Origin: Acidobacteriota bacterium
Lineage (GTDB): Bacteria; Acidobacteriota; Vicinamibacteria; Vicinamibacterales; JACQTH01
Assembly: GCA_016178075.1 (NCBI GenBank)
Contig: JACOUA010000141.1
Location: 1-40,028, forward strand
DNA length: 40,028 nt
Reading direction: 5' to 3'
Made by a program: the position numbers and the translations under genes. The stretch's first letter is position 1. Each line of letters opens with the position of its first letter. The notes under the pieces were generated by a model that saw nothing but the letters and a program-made list of their open reading frames with translations, was not told the origin of the DNA and ran no database searches. Below, piece by piece: positions 27,517-38,003 of the stretch.

Positions 27517-27850
27517 ATGATTAGGTCAGAGCCCCTGCTCTAGTCACGAACGGCGGTGGGGCCAACGGGGATCCAGGGGTCGCCGGATCAATAATGAGCC
27601 GCCGCGGAGCCCGGTCGTTGCTCCCGGATGGGCGGAGCGGCCGCCCCACGGCAAACCAAAAAAAGATGTTCACACAAACTGTGGAAAAGTCTGTGGAAAA
27701 GAACGTCAGGCGGTGCATGTTTCCAGCAGGTTTGGGAAGGTTTCTACGGTTTGCACCATCGTGGTGCGGTTGGGCATCTGATTATACTTTAGGGACGCAC
27801 GTGCGCTCTGCTGCTGCGGCCACTCGACCACAACCCGTCGTCGAGCACCC
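27517..27850. other. Divergent icd-serA spacer with two DnaA-box matches
   Basis: 334 bases. The sequences at 27680-27688 and 27692-27700 (minus strand TTTTCCACA) both fit the relaxed DnaA box TTWTNCACA and are spaced 12 bases start to start. An A-run at 27656-27664 lies beside them. At 27753-27767 there is a perfect 6-bp inverted repeat GCACCA-TCG-TGGTGC, a possible operator. No dnaA, dnaN or other reading frame is present here. Confidence 0.5.
27783..27788 (+). promoter_or_regulatory. -10 box of serA
   Basis: TATACT about 63 bases upstream of the serA ATG. The inverted repeat at 27753-27767 lies 16 bases upstream, in the usual position for a regulator overlapping the -35 region. No consensus -35 is seen. 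Confidence 0.4.
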
Positions 27851-29443
27851 ATGAAAGTCGTCATCGCCGACGAACTCCCGCGTCAAGCCGTCGCTGTGCT
27901 CGAGGGCGTCGAAGGCTGGCAAGTCGAGTTCCGTCCGCGACACTCGCGACAGGAGCTCACCGCGATGCTCGCCGATGCCGACGCGCTCATCGTCCGCAGC
28001 GCGACCCAGGTCGACCGCGAACTGCTCGATGCGGCGCCGCGGCTTCGGGTCGTTGCCCGAGCGGGGACCGGCGTCGACAACGTCGCCGTGGAAGAAGCCA
28101 CGCGCCGCGGCATCGTCGTGATGAACGCTCCCGGGGCGAACAGCGTGAGCGTCGCCGAGCATGCGTGCGGGATGATGCTTGCGCTCTCGCGATCGATTCC
28201 CGCCGCCGACGCGGCGATGAAGCAGCAGCGGTGGGACAAGAAGCGTTTTACCGGTTCGGAGCTGGCGGGCAAAACGCTCGGCCTGGTGGGGCTCGGGCGG
28301 GTCGGGCAGGAGGTCGCCCGCCGCGCCAGCGCCTTCGGCATGGAGATCCTGGCGCACGATCCGTATATCTCGGAGCAGCTCGCAGCGGATCTTGGCGTCA
28401 CCCTGGTGTCGCTGGACGAGGTCTGCACGCGCGCGGACTATCTGAGCCTGCACCTTCCGCTCACGTCCGCCACGCGGCGTCTGTTCGATGCCGAGCGGCT
28501 CGCGACATGCCGCCGGGGCGTCCGGATGATCAACACGGCACGGGGAGAGCTCATCGACTCGACGGCGTTGGCCGCCGCGTTGGCCAGCGGGCAGGTCGGC
28601 GGCGCGGGGCTCGATGTCTTCGAGCAGGAACCGCCGAAGGATTGGGCCCTGGTGGGCCTGCCGCAGGTGATCGCGACGCCGCACATCGCGGCGTCGACCC
28701 GCGAGGCTCAGGAAATGGTCGCCGCCGAAATCACGCAGGCCGTACGGGATTTCCTGCGGGACGGCATCGTCCGAAATGCGGTCAACTTCCCTACCCTGCC
28801 ACCGGAGCAGTTCCATCGCCTGAAGCCGTACTTGACGCTGGCGGAACGTCTGGGGACATTGGCCATTCAGGTCGAACGCGCTCATGTGACCGGTATCGGC
28901 ATCCGCTACTACGGTGAACTGGTGACCGGGCCCACCGAGCACGTGACCAGCGCCACGCTGGTGGGCCTGCTCCGGCCGATTCTATCGTCCGGCATTACGC
29001 TGGTGAACGCGCGGTCGGTCGCCAGCCAGCGCGGCATGGAAGTCGTCGAGTCGCGCAGCACCCGGTCCCGCGAGTTCACCAGCCTGATTTCGCTGAAGCT
29101 GCGCACGAGTGACGGCGAGCGCTGGCTGGAAGGCACCGTCTTCGAGCCTGAGCGGCCGCGGCTCGTGCTCCTCGACGGCGTCAACGTGGAAGCGCCGCTC
29201 GAAGGCACGATGATCATCATCTGGAACAACGATCAGCCCGGCGTCATCGGCGATGTCGGCACCATCCTGGGCCACCACGGGATCAACATCTCGAGCTTCG
29301 CGCTCGGGCGAAGCGACCGCGGCGCCGTGGGGGTCGTCAACGTCGACGAGCAGCCCGGCGTCGGCGGCGAGGCGTACGATCGCGCGCTCGAGGAGATTCG
29401 GAAGGTGGCAGCCGTCCGGCAGGCGGGCTTGGTGCGTCTCTAG
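27851..29443 (+). CDS. serA: D-3-phosphoglycerate dehydrogenase (long form with ASB and ACT domains)
   Basis: 530 residues, first enzyme of serine biosynthesis. It has a substrate-binding half (VRSATQVDRELLDAAPRLRVVARAG split across lobes), the NAD fold GLVGLGRVGQEVARRA, catalytic Arg in NTARGELID, Glu in LDVFEQEPP and His in TPHIAASTREAQ. The ASB domain follows (~315-445), and a C-terminal ACT domain (~455-525) contains IIWNNDQPGVIGDVGTIL. This is the long form found in many bacteria. The ACT domain suggests serine feedback, unproven here. It is transcribed alone, divergent from icd. Confidence 0.97.
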   Translation: MKVVIADELPRQAVAVLEGVEGWQVEFRPRHSRQELTAMLADADALIVRSATQVDRELLDAAPRLRVVARAGTGVDNVAVEEATRRGIVVMNAPGANSVSVAEHACGMMLALSRSIPAADAAMKQQRWDKKRFTGSELAGKTLGLVGLGRVGQEVARRASAFGMEILAHDPYISEQLAADLGVTLVSLDEVCTRADYLSLHLPLTSATRRLFDAERLATCRRGVRMINTARGELIDSTALAAALASGQVGGAGLDVFEQEPPKDWALVGLPQVIATPHIAASTREAQEMVAAEITQAVRDFLRDGIVRNAVNFPTLPPEQFHRLKPYLTLAERLGTLAIQVERAHVTGIGIRYYGELVTGPTEHVTSATLVGLLRPILSSGITLVNARSVASQRGMEVVESRSTRSREFTSLISLKLRTSDGERWLEGTVFEPERPRLVLLDGVNVEAPLEGTMIIIWNNDQPGVIGDVGTILGHHGINISSFALGRSDRGAVGVVNVDEQPGVGGEAYDRALEEIRKVAAVRQAGLVRL

Positions 29444-29498
29444 CATTTGCTGGTGCGCCCTTTCCGGTCCGCCCTGGACGGGCCGACGGCGTGGGCTC

Positions 29499-30578
29499 CT
29501 ACGGTTCGGAAACGTCCCTCCGCGTGCGTCTCTGTCCTTCCTCGAGCAACGCCCGGAATCCTCCTGCATCCCTCGCGGTGACGGCCTCCACGATCCGGTC
29601 GATCGCGGCGCGCAGTCGCTCGAGAGCCAACCCCGAATGGGGATTCATGGCCTGGATCTCGTAATAAACGTCCGGGCTTTCGCGGACGACGGCCGCGGCA
29701 AGAGTGGCGAGGGCCTGAAACGTGGTGCTGCGCACGGGATGATCCGTTTGCGGCAGCGAGAGCGCGAAGGCGATGGCGGCGGCGTGCGCCAGGCTCAAGA
29801 GGTCCGCCATGATTCGGTCGTGGTCGGTGAGCGGCAGGCGCACGATGTGGGCGGTGGTCGGCGTGAAGAGCTTCTCCACTGTCGCGATGGCTACCGCATC
29901 GCCGGTGTCGCAGATCACCACGTCGGCATCGCGCAGGAGGACAACGGAGGGACCGAACATCGGGTGGATGGAAGCCACGCGGCCGCCCGCACGCTGAAGA
30001 CCGCGGATCGGGTCGATGAGCAGCGTTTTGATGCTCGCGATGTCGACGACCACTCCGGCCGGGGGCTTCCCTGACCACTCTGCGTAGAGCGCGGCAGTCG
30101 CGCCCGGGGGCGTCGAGCAGACGACAAGGTCCGCCGTGGGCAACGCCTCGCGAGCCCACTGGTTTTCGGTGAGGGTGGCAACCGGGTCGAGCGCCCCGGT
30201 GGTGTAGCCCTGGGCTGACAGAAACCGGCCCAGCCACCGGCCCATGCGGCCGGCGCCGCCGACGATGACGGCGTTCTTGCCCGCGCCCACGGCGGCGAGA
30301 CGCAGGCTGTCCTCGTCTTGCGCCAACACCGAGGCACGGATCAGACCGGCGAAGAGATCCTCGGCGACGCCCGGATCCAGCCCACGCTCTTTCGCGTCGG
30401 CGCGGGCGCGCTCGAGTACTTCCCGCTCCTGGGCGTAATCCACTGTCGAGAGCTTGAGCTGTCGCTTGAGCTCTCCTACCTCTCTCGCCAGCTTGACGCG
30501 CTCCGCCACCCGCGCCAGCAGTTCCAGATCGAGCTGCCGGATCCGCTCGCGCAGAGTTTCGAGACTCGGCTCCGCCAT
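29499..30578 (-). CDS. tyrA: Bifunctional chorismate mutase / prephenate dehydrogenase
   Basis: About 359 residues. An N-terminal AroQ chorismate mutase (~1-90) begins LETLRERIRQLDLELLARVAERV, with helix residues KLAREVGELK and YAQEREVLERARADA. It is followed by an NAD(P)-dependent prephenate dehydrogenase domain beginning NAVIVGGAGRMGRWLGRFL. This fusion order matches the E. coli T-protein and gives 4-hydroxyphenylpyruvate for tyrosine. SIHPMFGPS and LPLTDHDRIMADLLSLAHA are typical. The ATG at 30578 is chosen because the mutase domain starts at once; a longer reading to 30770 would run into kdsB and adds unconserved sequence. Confidence 0.92.
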   Translation of the reverse strand: MAEPSLETLRERIRQLDLELLARVAERVKLAREVGELKRQLKLSTVDYAQEREVLERARADAKERGLDPGVAEDLFAGLIRASVLAQDEDSLRLAAVGAGKNAVIVGGAGRMGRWLGRFLSAQGYTTGALDPVATLTENQWAREALPTADLVVCSTPPGATAALYAEWSGKPPAGVVVDIASIKTLLIDPIRGLQRAGGRVASIHPMFGPSVVLLRDADVVICDTGDAVAIATVEKLFTPTTAHIVRLPLTDHDRIMADLLSLAHAAAIAFALSLPQTDHPVRSTTFQALATLAAAVVRESPDVYYEIQAMNPHSGLALERLRAAIDRIVEAVTARDAGGFRALLEEGQRRTRRDVSEP

Positions 30579-30637
30579 AACGGCTACAAGGCTAGCACGC
30601 AAGCTCGAGTGCCGGCCGCGATCGAGCCCGGCTGTGC

Positions 30638-30643
30638 TATGAT
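30638..30643 (+). promoter_or_regulatory. Extended -10 box directly before kdsB
   Basis: TATGAT preceded by TGC, 5 bases before the GTG at 30649. There is no space for a ribosome-binding site, so a leaderless transcript for the Kdo gene cluster is likely. Confidence 0.5.
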
Positions 30644-30648
30644 TCGTC

Positions 30649-33146
<2,498 letters not shown>

Positions 33147-33152
33147 TTCTTC

Positions 33153-33158
33153 TATAAT
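33153..33158 (+). promoter_or_regulatory. TATAAT box directly before kdsA
   Basis: Perfect TATAAT, 6 bases before the GTG at 33165 and just after the pyrG stop. This suggests an internal promoter giving a leaderless kdsA-kdsD transcript. No -35 match is visible. Confidence 0.5.
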
Positions 33159-33164
33159 GGCGGC

Positions 33165-34031
33165 GTGCCCCAGGTCGCTCCCGTTCAGATCCGCCAGATC
33201 GGCATAGGCGGCCCCTACCCGCTCGTCCTCATCGCGGGTCCCTGCGTCATCGAGAGCGAGACGCACGCCGTGGATCTCGCGGGATCGATCGCCGCCATCG
33301 CGCGCCGGACGGGCGTGCCGTTCATCTTCAAGGCGTCGTACGACAAAGCCAACCGGACGTCGATCCGATCGTTTCGCGGCCCGGGACTCGAGGCCGGGCT
33401 GAGGGTGCTCGAAACAGTCGGTCGATCCGTCGGCGTGCCGCTCCTGACCGACATCCACGAGGCCGCGCACGCCGCGCCGGCCGCGGCGGTCGTCGACGTG
33501 CTCCAGATTCCGGCGTTCCTCTCCCGTCAGACCGATCTGATCGTCGCCGCGGCGAAGACCGGCCGCGCGGTGAACATCAAGAAGGGACCGTTTCTGTCAC
33601 CGACCGACGTGCGGTTCGCGATTGAAAAGGTCACGGCGAGCGGAAACGCGCGCGCGCTCGTCACGGAACGGGGCGTCGGCTTCGGCTACAACAATCTGGT
33701 CGTCGACATGCGGGCGTTTCCGATGATGCGCGGGCTCGGGTGCCCGGTGATCTTCGACGTCACCCACAGCCTGCAGCTCCCTGGCGGCGGCGACGGCGTC
33801 TCGGCGGGGCTCGCCCAGTACATCACGCCCCTGGCGTCGGCGGGCGTGGCCGCCGGCGTCGACGGTGTCTTCCTCGAAGTCCACGAGGAGCCGGCCCGTG
33901 CCAAAAGCGACGCGCAGAATGCGCTGGCGCTCGACCTGCTCGAGCCGCTCTTGCAACGCCTCACCCGTATCGACGCCATCGCTCGATCATCCACCGCCGG
34001 TGCCGCGGGGCCGGCCTACGAAGAACGATGA
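33165..34031 (+). CDS. kdsA: 3-deoxy-D-manno-octulosonate 8-phosphate synthase
   Basis: 288 residues, condenses arabinose 5-phosphate with PEP. Motifs are IAGPCVIESETHAVDLAGSI, FKASYDKANRTSIRSFRGPG, LLTDIHE, PAFLSRQTDLI, NIKKGPFLSP, GFGYNNLVVDMR and VIFDVTHSLQLPGG. The Cys in AGPCVIE, together with His of DVTHS, Glu of VFLEVHEEP and a nearby Asp, marks the metal-dependent class (Aquifex-like) as opposed to the E. coli class with Asn. The GTG start is set by the TATAAT box 6 bases upstream. kdsD starts at 34028 inside the kdsA stop region. Confidence 0.97.
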   Translation: MPQVAPVQIRQIGIGGPYPLVLIAGPCVIESETHAVDLAGSIAAIARRTGVPFIFKASYDKANRTSIRSFRGPGLEAGLRVLETVGRSVGVPLLTDIHEAAHAAPAAAVVDVLQIPAFLSRQTDLIVAAAKTGRAVNIKKGPFLSPTDVRFAIEKVTASGNARALVTERGVGFGYNNLVVDMRAFPMMRGLGCPVIFDVTHSLQLPGGGDGVSAGLAQYITPLASAGVAAGVDGVFLEVHEEPARAKSDAQNALALDLLEPLLQRLTRIDAIARSSTAGAAGPAYEER

Positions 34032-34999
34032 CGACGACCACGATCGATCTCTCGCTCGCCCGACGCGTGCTGCAGACCGAGGCGCAGGCGATTCTCGCGC
34101 TGATGGATCGGCTCGACCACCGGTTCGGCGAGGCCGTGCAGCTGCTGCACGACTGTCGTGGCCGCGCCATCGTGACCGGCATGGGCAAGTCGGGGATCAT
34201 CTGCCGGAAGATTGCGGCAACGCTCTCCAGCACCGGGACCCCGGCGTTCTTCCTGCACCCCGCGGAAGCCGTACACGGCGATCTCGGGGTGATTCGGAGC
34301 GACGACGTCGTCATCGCGCTCTCGTACAGCGGCGAGACCGACGAGCTGTTGCGGCTCCTCGAAACGATCAAGAGGCTCGGCGCCCGGCTCATCGCCATCA
34401 CCGGGTCGCCCGACTCGACGCTGGGCCAGGCTGCCGACGTTGCGCTCGACTGCCGCGTCAGCGAGGAGGCCTGTCCCCTGAATCTGGTCCCGACGGCAAG
34501 CACGACCGCGGCGCTGGCCCTCGGCGACGCGATCGCCATGACGCTCCTGGTCCAGCGGGGATTCCGCCAGGAGGACTTCGTCGACCTGCATCCGGGCGGC
34601 AAGCTGGGCAAGCGCCTGCTTCGGGTCGAGCATCTGATGCACAAGGGCTCCGCCACGCCCATCGTCCAGACAACGATGCCGATGAGCGAGGTCGTCTACG
34701 AGATGTCCCGCAAGGGACTCGGGATGACGTGCGTGGTCGACGAGGGTCAGCACCTGGCGGGCATCATCACCGACGGCGACCTGCGGCGCCACATGAGCGT
34801 GCACCCCGAAATCATGACGATGGCCGCCGGCGACGTCATGACGCGCAACCCCGTGACGATCGGCCGCTCGATGCTGGCGGTCGAAGCCCTTGGCATCATG
34901 GAACAGCGCAAGATTACATCGCTCGTCGTCGCGGACCAGAACCGTCTCGTCGAAGGCGTGCTGCATCTGCACGATCTCTGGCGCACGCAGATGTTCTGA
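34028..34999 (+). CDS. kdsD: Arabinose-5-phosphate isomerase
   Basis: About 323 residues; converts ribulose 5-phosphate to arabinose 5-phosphate for KdsA. The SIS domain (~30-165) has GMGKSGIICRKIAATLSSTG, PAEAVHGDLGVI and ALSYSGETDELL, followed by two CBS domains (~205-320) with MTCVVDEGQHLAGIITDGD and VMTRNPVTIG. The ATG at 34028 overlaps the kdsA stop (ATGA), so a longer upstream reading is not needed. The gene set kdsB-kdsA-kdsD covers three consecutive Kdo steps. Confidence 0.96.
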   Translation: MTTTTIDLSLARRVLQTEAQAILALMDRLDHRFGEAVQLLHDCRGRAIVTGMGKSGIICRKIAATLSSTGTPAFFLHPAEAVHGDLGVIRSDDVVIALSYSGETDELLRLLETIKRLGARLIAITGSPDSTLGQAADVALDCRVSEEACPLNLVPTASTTAALALGDAIAMTLLVQRGFRQEDFVDLHPGGKLGKRLLRVEHLMHKGSATPIVQTTMPMSEVVYEMSRKGLGMTCVVDEGQHLAGIITDGDLRRHMSVHPEIMTMAAGDVMTRNPVTIGRSMLAVEALGIMEQRKITSLVVADQNRLVEGVLHLHDLWRTQMF

Positions 35000-35030
35000 T
35001 CCGAGTGCCCGCTGCTGGCCTCCACGCGTC

Positions 35031-36251
35031 GTGATCGAGAACTACGAGACGCTGCTCGCCGCGATGATCTGCCTGCTGGTCGGGCTGGCGACGGGAAAAG
35101 CCTGGGAACGCTACAAGCTGCGCGACGGCCGGTGGATCGATCGCCGCCGCGCGCGCGAATCCCCCCACTACATCCTCGGCCTCAACTTCCTCGTCTCCAA
35201 TCAAATCGACCTGGCGATCGAGGAGCTGAGCCGCGCCCGCCTCGACACCGACGCCCTCGAGATTCACATGATCCTCGGCAATCTCTATCGCGAGAAGGGG
35301 CAGGTCGGGCGGGCGATTCACGTGCACCAGAGCCTGCTGCAGCGGCCGAAGCTGAACAAGCTGGAGCACGCCTACGTGCTGCTGTGCCTCGGACTGGACT
35401 TCAAGCGGGGAGGATTCGTCGATCGCGCGCTCGAGGCCTTCGACCAGGTGCTGCGCCTCGATCCCAAGAACCACTACGCGCTGGTGAATCTCGAGAAACT
35501 GTACGAAGAACAGCATCAGTGGCAGCAGGCGTACGAAACCCGCCAGCGCCTCATTGCGCTGGCTGGGCCGGAGAAACAGGCGGCCAACCAGCAGATTCAG
35601 GCGTTTCTCGAGAACGAGCTTGGTCTCGATGCCCTGAAGCGCCAGGAATGTCCGGCCGCCGCGCAGCGCTTCAAGGCCGCCATCGACCTGGACCCGAGCA
35701 CCGTGCCGGCGTATCTGAACCTCGGAGACGTCAGATTCCACGAAGACCACTTGAACGAAGCCATCGCCGTCTGGGAAAAGGTCATCGAGGTCGCGCCCGA
35801 ACGGGCCCACCTCGCGTTCGACCGACTGGAGTCGGCCTACGCCCGCATGAAATTGCCCGACCGCCTCGCGGATCTGTGCCGGAAGCTCATCGCCGCGAAC
35901 CCGCAGGAGTGGCGGGCCCGGCTGTCGCTGTCACGTCAGCTCGTCGGCCACGGCGACCTCGCAGGTGCGCTTGATCTCCTCTTCGAGGCGCTCGTCCACA
36001 ATCCGCACGGCCTCAGCGTTCACCATGCGATCTGGGAGCTCCTGGTCCGGCTGAATCTCGACCCCGTCCTCGTCGACCGCTACATGGAGCTCGCGCGGCG
36101 GTCGGTCTTCTATCTCGATCCGCACATCTGCCTCCGGTGCCGGTACCGCAGCACCGAGCTGCTGTGGCAGTGCCCGCATTGTCACGACTGGAACAGCTTC
36201 GTCGAAGAGCGGATTGCGCCAGCGAAGAACGGCAGTGAAGGGACGAATTGA
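35031..36251 (+). CDS. lapB: LapB (YciM)-like TPR protein with C-terminal zinc ribbon
   Basis: About 406 residues. A short N-terminal hydrophobic anchor (LLAAMICLLVGLATG) is followed by tandem TPR repeats (~40-370; for example HMILGNLYREKGQVGRAI, AYLNLGDVRFHEDHLNEA). The C-terminal rubredoxin-like metal site is CLRCRYRSTELLWQCPHC. This layout is diagnostic of LapB, an inner-membrane protein that in E. coli controls LpxC turnover and LPS assembly. The GTG at 35031 is chosen because it begins the anchor (IENYETLLAAM) and follows kdsD by 31 bases. Context after kdsB-kdsA-kdsD fits LPS control. Confidence 0.9.
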   Translation: MIENYETLLAAMICLLVGLATGKAWERYKLRDGRWIDRRRARESPHYILGLNFLVSNQIDLAIEELSRARLDTDALEIHMILGNLYREKGQVGRAIHVHQSLLQRPKLNKLEHAYVLLCLGLDFKRGGFVDRALEAFDQVLRLDPKNHYALVNLEKLYEEQHQWQQAYETRQRLIALAGPEKQAANQQIQAFLENELGLDALKRQECPAAAQRFKAAIDLDPSTVPAYLNLGDVRFHEDHLNEAIAVWEKVIEVAPERAHLAFDRLESAYARMKLPDRLADLCRKLIAANPQEWRARLSLSRQLVGHGDLAGALDLLFEALVHNPHGLSVHHAIWELLVRLNLDPVLVDRYMELARRSVFYLDPHICLRCRYRSTELLWQCPHCHDWNSFVEERIAPAKNGSEGTN

Positions 36252-36276
36252 CGGAGGTGGCTTGTCTCTTGGGGAT

Positions 36277-36316
36277 TCGTCAGGTCGTCATTTCGTCATG
36301 CCGTCACTCCGTCACT
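36277..36316. repeat. Octamer tandem repeat between lapB and coaE
   Basis: Five contiguous 8-base units: TCGTCAGG, TCGTCATT, TCGTCATG, CCGTCACT, CCGTCACT. The array runs across the coaE stop codon (36304-36306). The period is 8, unlike the 7 of the other arrays. Confidence 0.75.
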
Positions 36317-36909
36317 GCCGCAAGGGTCCGGACGATGTCGTCGACCTGACGATCGGTCTCCTCGTGGGTGCCGGTGGTCCAGACGACGTAATCGGCCCGG
36401 CGGACCTTGTCGACAATCGGGAGCTGCGCGGCCAGACGTTGGCGGGCCTCGCTCTCCGGAAGGTGGTCCCGCTTCATCGCGCGGCGCACCTGCTCTTCGG
36501 CGTCGCACGCCACGACGATCACCCGATCGAATTCCCGCTCGCGTCTGGATTCGTAGAGCAGCGGGATATCGGCAACGGCCACTCGATGCCGACCTTCGCC
36601 GGCGAGGGTCGCGAACCAGGCGTGAATCCGGTCGTACACACGCGGGTGGAGGATCGCCTCGAGATCGCGCCGCGAGACCGGATCGGCAAACACCTTCCGT
36701 CCGAGCACGCGGCGGCTGATGGAGCCGTCCTCGTCGAGCACCTCTCGACCGAATCGCGCGACGATCGGATCGATCGCCTCGGATTCCGGCATGAGGAGCT
36801 CGTGGACCAGGCGATCGGCGTCGATCGCCGGGAGGCCGCGTTGCTGCAGCCGCTCCGCGACATACGACTTGCCTGTCGCGATCCCGCCGGTCAAGGCGAC
36901 GCGTAACAT
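36304..36909 (-). CDS. coaE: Dephospho-CoA kinase
   Basis: 201 residues, last step of coenzyme A synthesis. The P-loop is LTGGIATGKSYVAERL, followed by IDADRLVHELL and the family blocks ILHPRVYDRI and VADIPLLYESRRE. All the usual elements are intact. It is convergent with lapB. Its C-terminal codons and stop lie in the octamer repeat 36277-36316, so the last few residues may be repeat-derived. A heptad array lies directly upstream of the ATG. Confidence 0.96.
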   Translation of the reverse strand: MLRVALTGGIATGKSYVAERLQQRGLPAIDADRLVHELLMPESEAIDPIVARFGREVLDEDGSISRRVLGRKVFADPVSRRDLEAILHPRVYDRIHAWFATLAGEGRHRVAVADIPLLYESRREREFDRVIVVACDAEEQVRRAMKRDHLPESEARQRLAAQLPIVDKVRRADYVVWTTGTHEETDRQVDDIVRTLAAVTE

Positions 36910-36911
36910 AA

Positions 36912-36988
36912 ACTCAGTTCTCAGTTGTCAGTTATCAGTTATCAGTTTTCAGTTCTTACTGACGACTGAAAACTGAGAACTGAAAACT
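36912..36988. repeat. Inverted heptad array (CAGTTNT type)
   Basis: The left arm 36912-36957 has six or seven units CAGTTCT, CAGTTGT, CAGTTAT, CAGTTAT, CAGTTTT, CAGTTCT. The right arm 36958-36988 has the complements, with almost no centre. It exactly fills the folD-coaE spacer and runs into the folD stop codon. Confidence 0.9.
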
Positions 36989-37916
36989 ACCTGTCGGCCC
37001 TCAGCTCCGCGGCCCGTACCGTGTTCCGCAGCAGCGACGCGATCGTCAGCGGTCCAACTCCGCCGGGGACCGGTGTCAGGGCGCCGGCGACCTCGACGAC
37101 GTCGGGGTGCACATCGCCCACGAGCAGCGCACCGCGCCGATCGAAGTCGCGAAGGCGTGGATGATCGTCGCCGAACCAGCGCTCGAGGAGCGCGCGATCG
37201 GTCACGTTGTTGATGCCGACATCGACGACCGTGGCCCCCGGTCTCACGAAATCAGGTGTCACGAACGCCGGGCGGCCCACCGCGACGACGAGAATCTCGG
37301 CCTGGCGCGCGACATCCGGCAAATTCGCGGTCTTGGAATGACAAAGCGTCACCGTCGCGTCGCGCTGGACGAGGAGCAGCGCGACCGGCTTGCCGACGAT
37401 ATCACTGCGGCCAATCACGACAGCTCTCCGGCCAGCTACTGGAATCCCCGAGCGGTCGAGGAGCTCGATGATGCCCGACGGCGTGCACGGCGGCAGTGTC
37501 GCGCGGTTCTGAAGGAGCCGGCCGGCGTTGACCGGCGTGAAGCCGTCGACATCCTTGGCCGGATCGATGAGGTCGAAGACCTGCTGCGACGCGCCCGGCC
37601 CAAGCCCCGCCGGCAAGGGATCCTGCACGAGGATACCGTCGTGCGCCGGGCTGCCGTTGAGGCGCTCGACCAGGGCCAGGGCGTCCGCGAGCGCCGCTGT
37701 GGCCGGCAGGCGCTCGAGATCCGCGCGCAGCCCGACCTCGGATGCCGCGCGGAGCTTGTTCCGAACGTACACCTCGGACGCCGGGTGCTCACCGACCAGC
37801 ACGACGCCAAGGCCCGGCGGCCGGCCTGTTCGCAGCCGAAACGCCTCGATGCGCGGCCTGAGCTCGTCGCGCATGCGCGCCGCAATTTCTGATCCGTTGA
37901 GGATACGGGCAGACAC
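36987..37916 (-). CDS. folD: Methylenetetrahydrofolate dehydrogenase / cyclohydrolase
   Basis: 309 residues, bifunctional folate one-carbon enzyme. The catalytic YVRNKLRAASEVG has the key Lys. GILVQDPLP is the substrate loop with the conserved Gln; it is usually VQLPLP, so Leu to Asp here is unusual. PCTPSGIIELL, the NADP loop GRSDIVGKPVALLL and the terminal TPVPGGVGPLTIASLL are normal. It is probably transcribed from the spacer at 37917-38003, which holds a heptad array. It supplies one-carbon units derived from serine, although serA is distant. Confidence 0.96.
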   Translation of the reverse strand: MSARILNGSEIAARMRDELRPRIEAFRLRTGRPPGLGVVLVGEHPASEVYVRNKLRAASEVGLRADLERLPATAALADALALVERLNGSPAHDGILVQDPLPAGLGPGASQQVFDLIDPAKDVDGFTPVNAGRLLQNRATLPPCTPSGIIELLDRSGIPVAGRRAVVIGRSDIVGKPVALLLVQRDATVTLCHSKTANLPDVARQAEILVVAVGRPAFVTPDFVRPGATVVDVGINNVTDRALLERWFGDDHPRLRDFDRRGALLVGDVHPDVVEVAGALTPVPGGVGPLTIASLLRNTVRAAELRADR

Positions 37917-37927
37917 AGAGACTACCG

Positions 37928-38002
37928 AATTGCGGATTGGGGATTGCGGATTGCGGATTGATTGTCTCTAATCCCCAATCTCCAATCCGCAATCCGCAAT
38001 TC
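37928..38002. repeat. Inverted heptad array (GGATTGC/GGATTGG type)
   Basis: The left arm 37928-37963 has five GGATTGN units and the right arm 37967-38002 has their complements (CAATCCG, CAATCTC). Only a few bases lie between the arms, so a near-perfect hairpin can form. It lies between the potassium-channel stop and the folD start. Confidence 0.9.
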
Positions 38003-38003
38003 T

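Noticed and set aside
33740-34027. Upstream extension of kdsD
   Set aside because: It overlaps the conserved C-terminal half of kdsA in another frame. The ATG at 34028 overlaps the kdsA stop in the usual ATGA manner.
34890-35030. Upstream extension of lapB
   Set aside because: It overlaps kdsD and has no anchor-like sequence. The GTG at 35031 begins the conserved LapB N-terminus.
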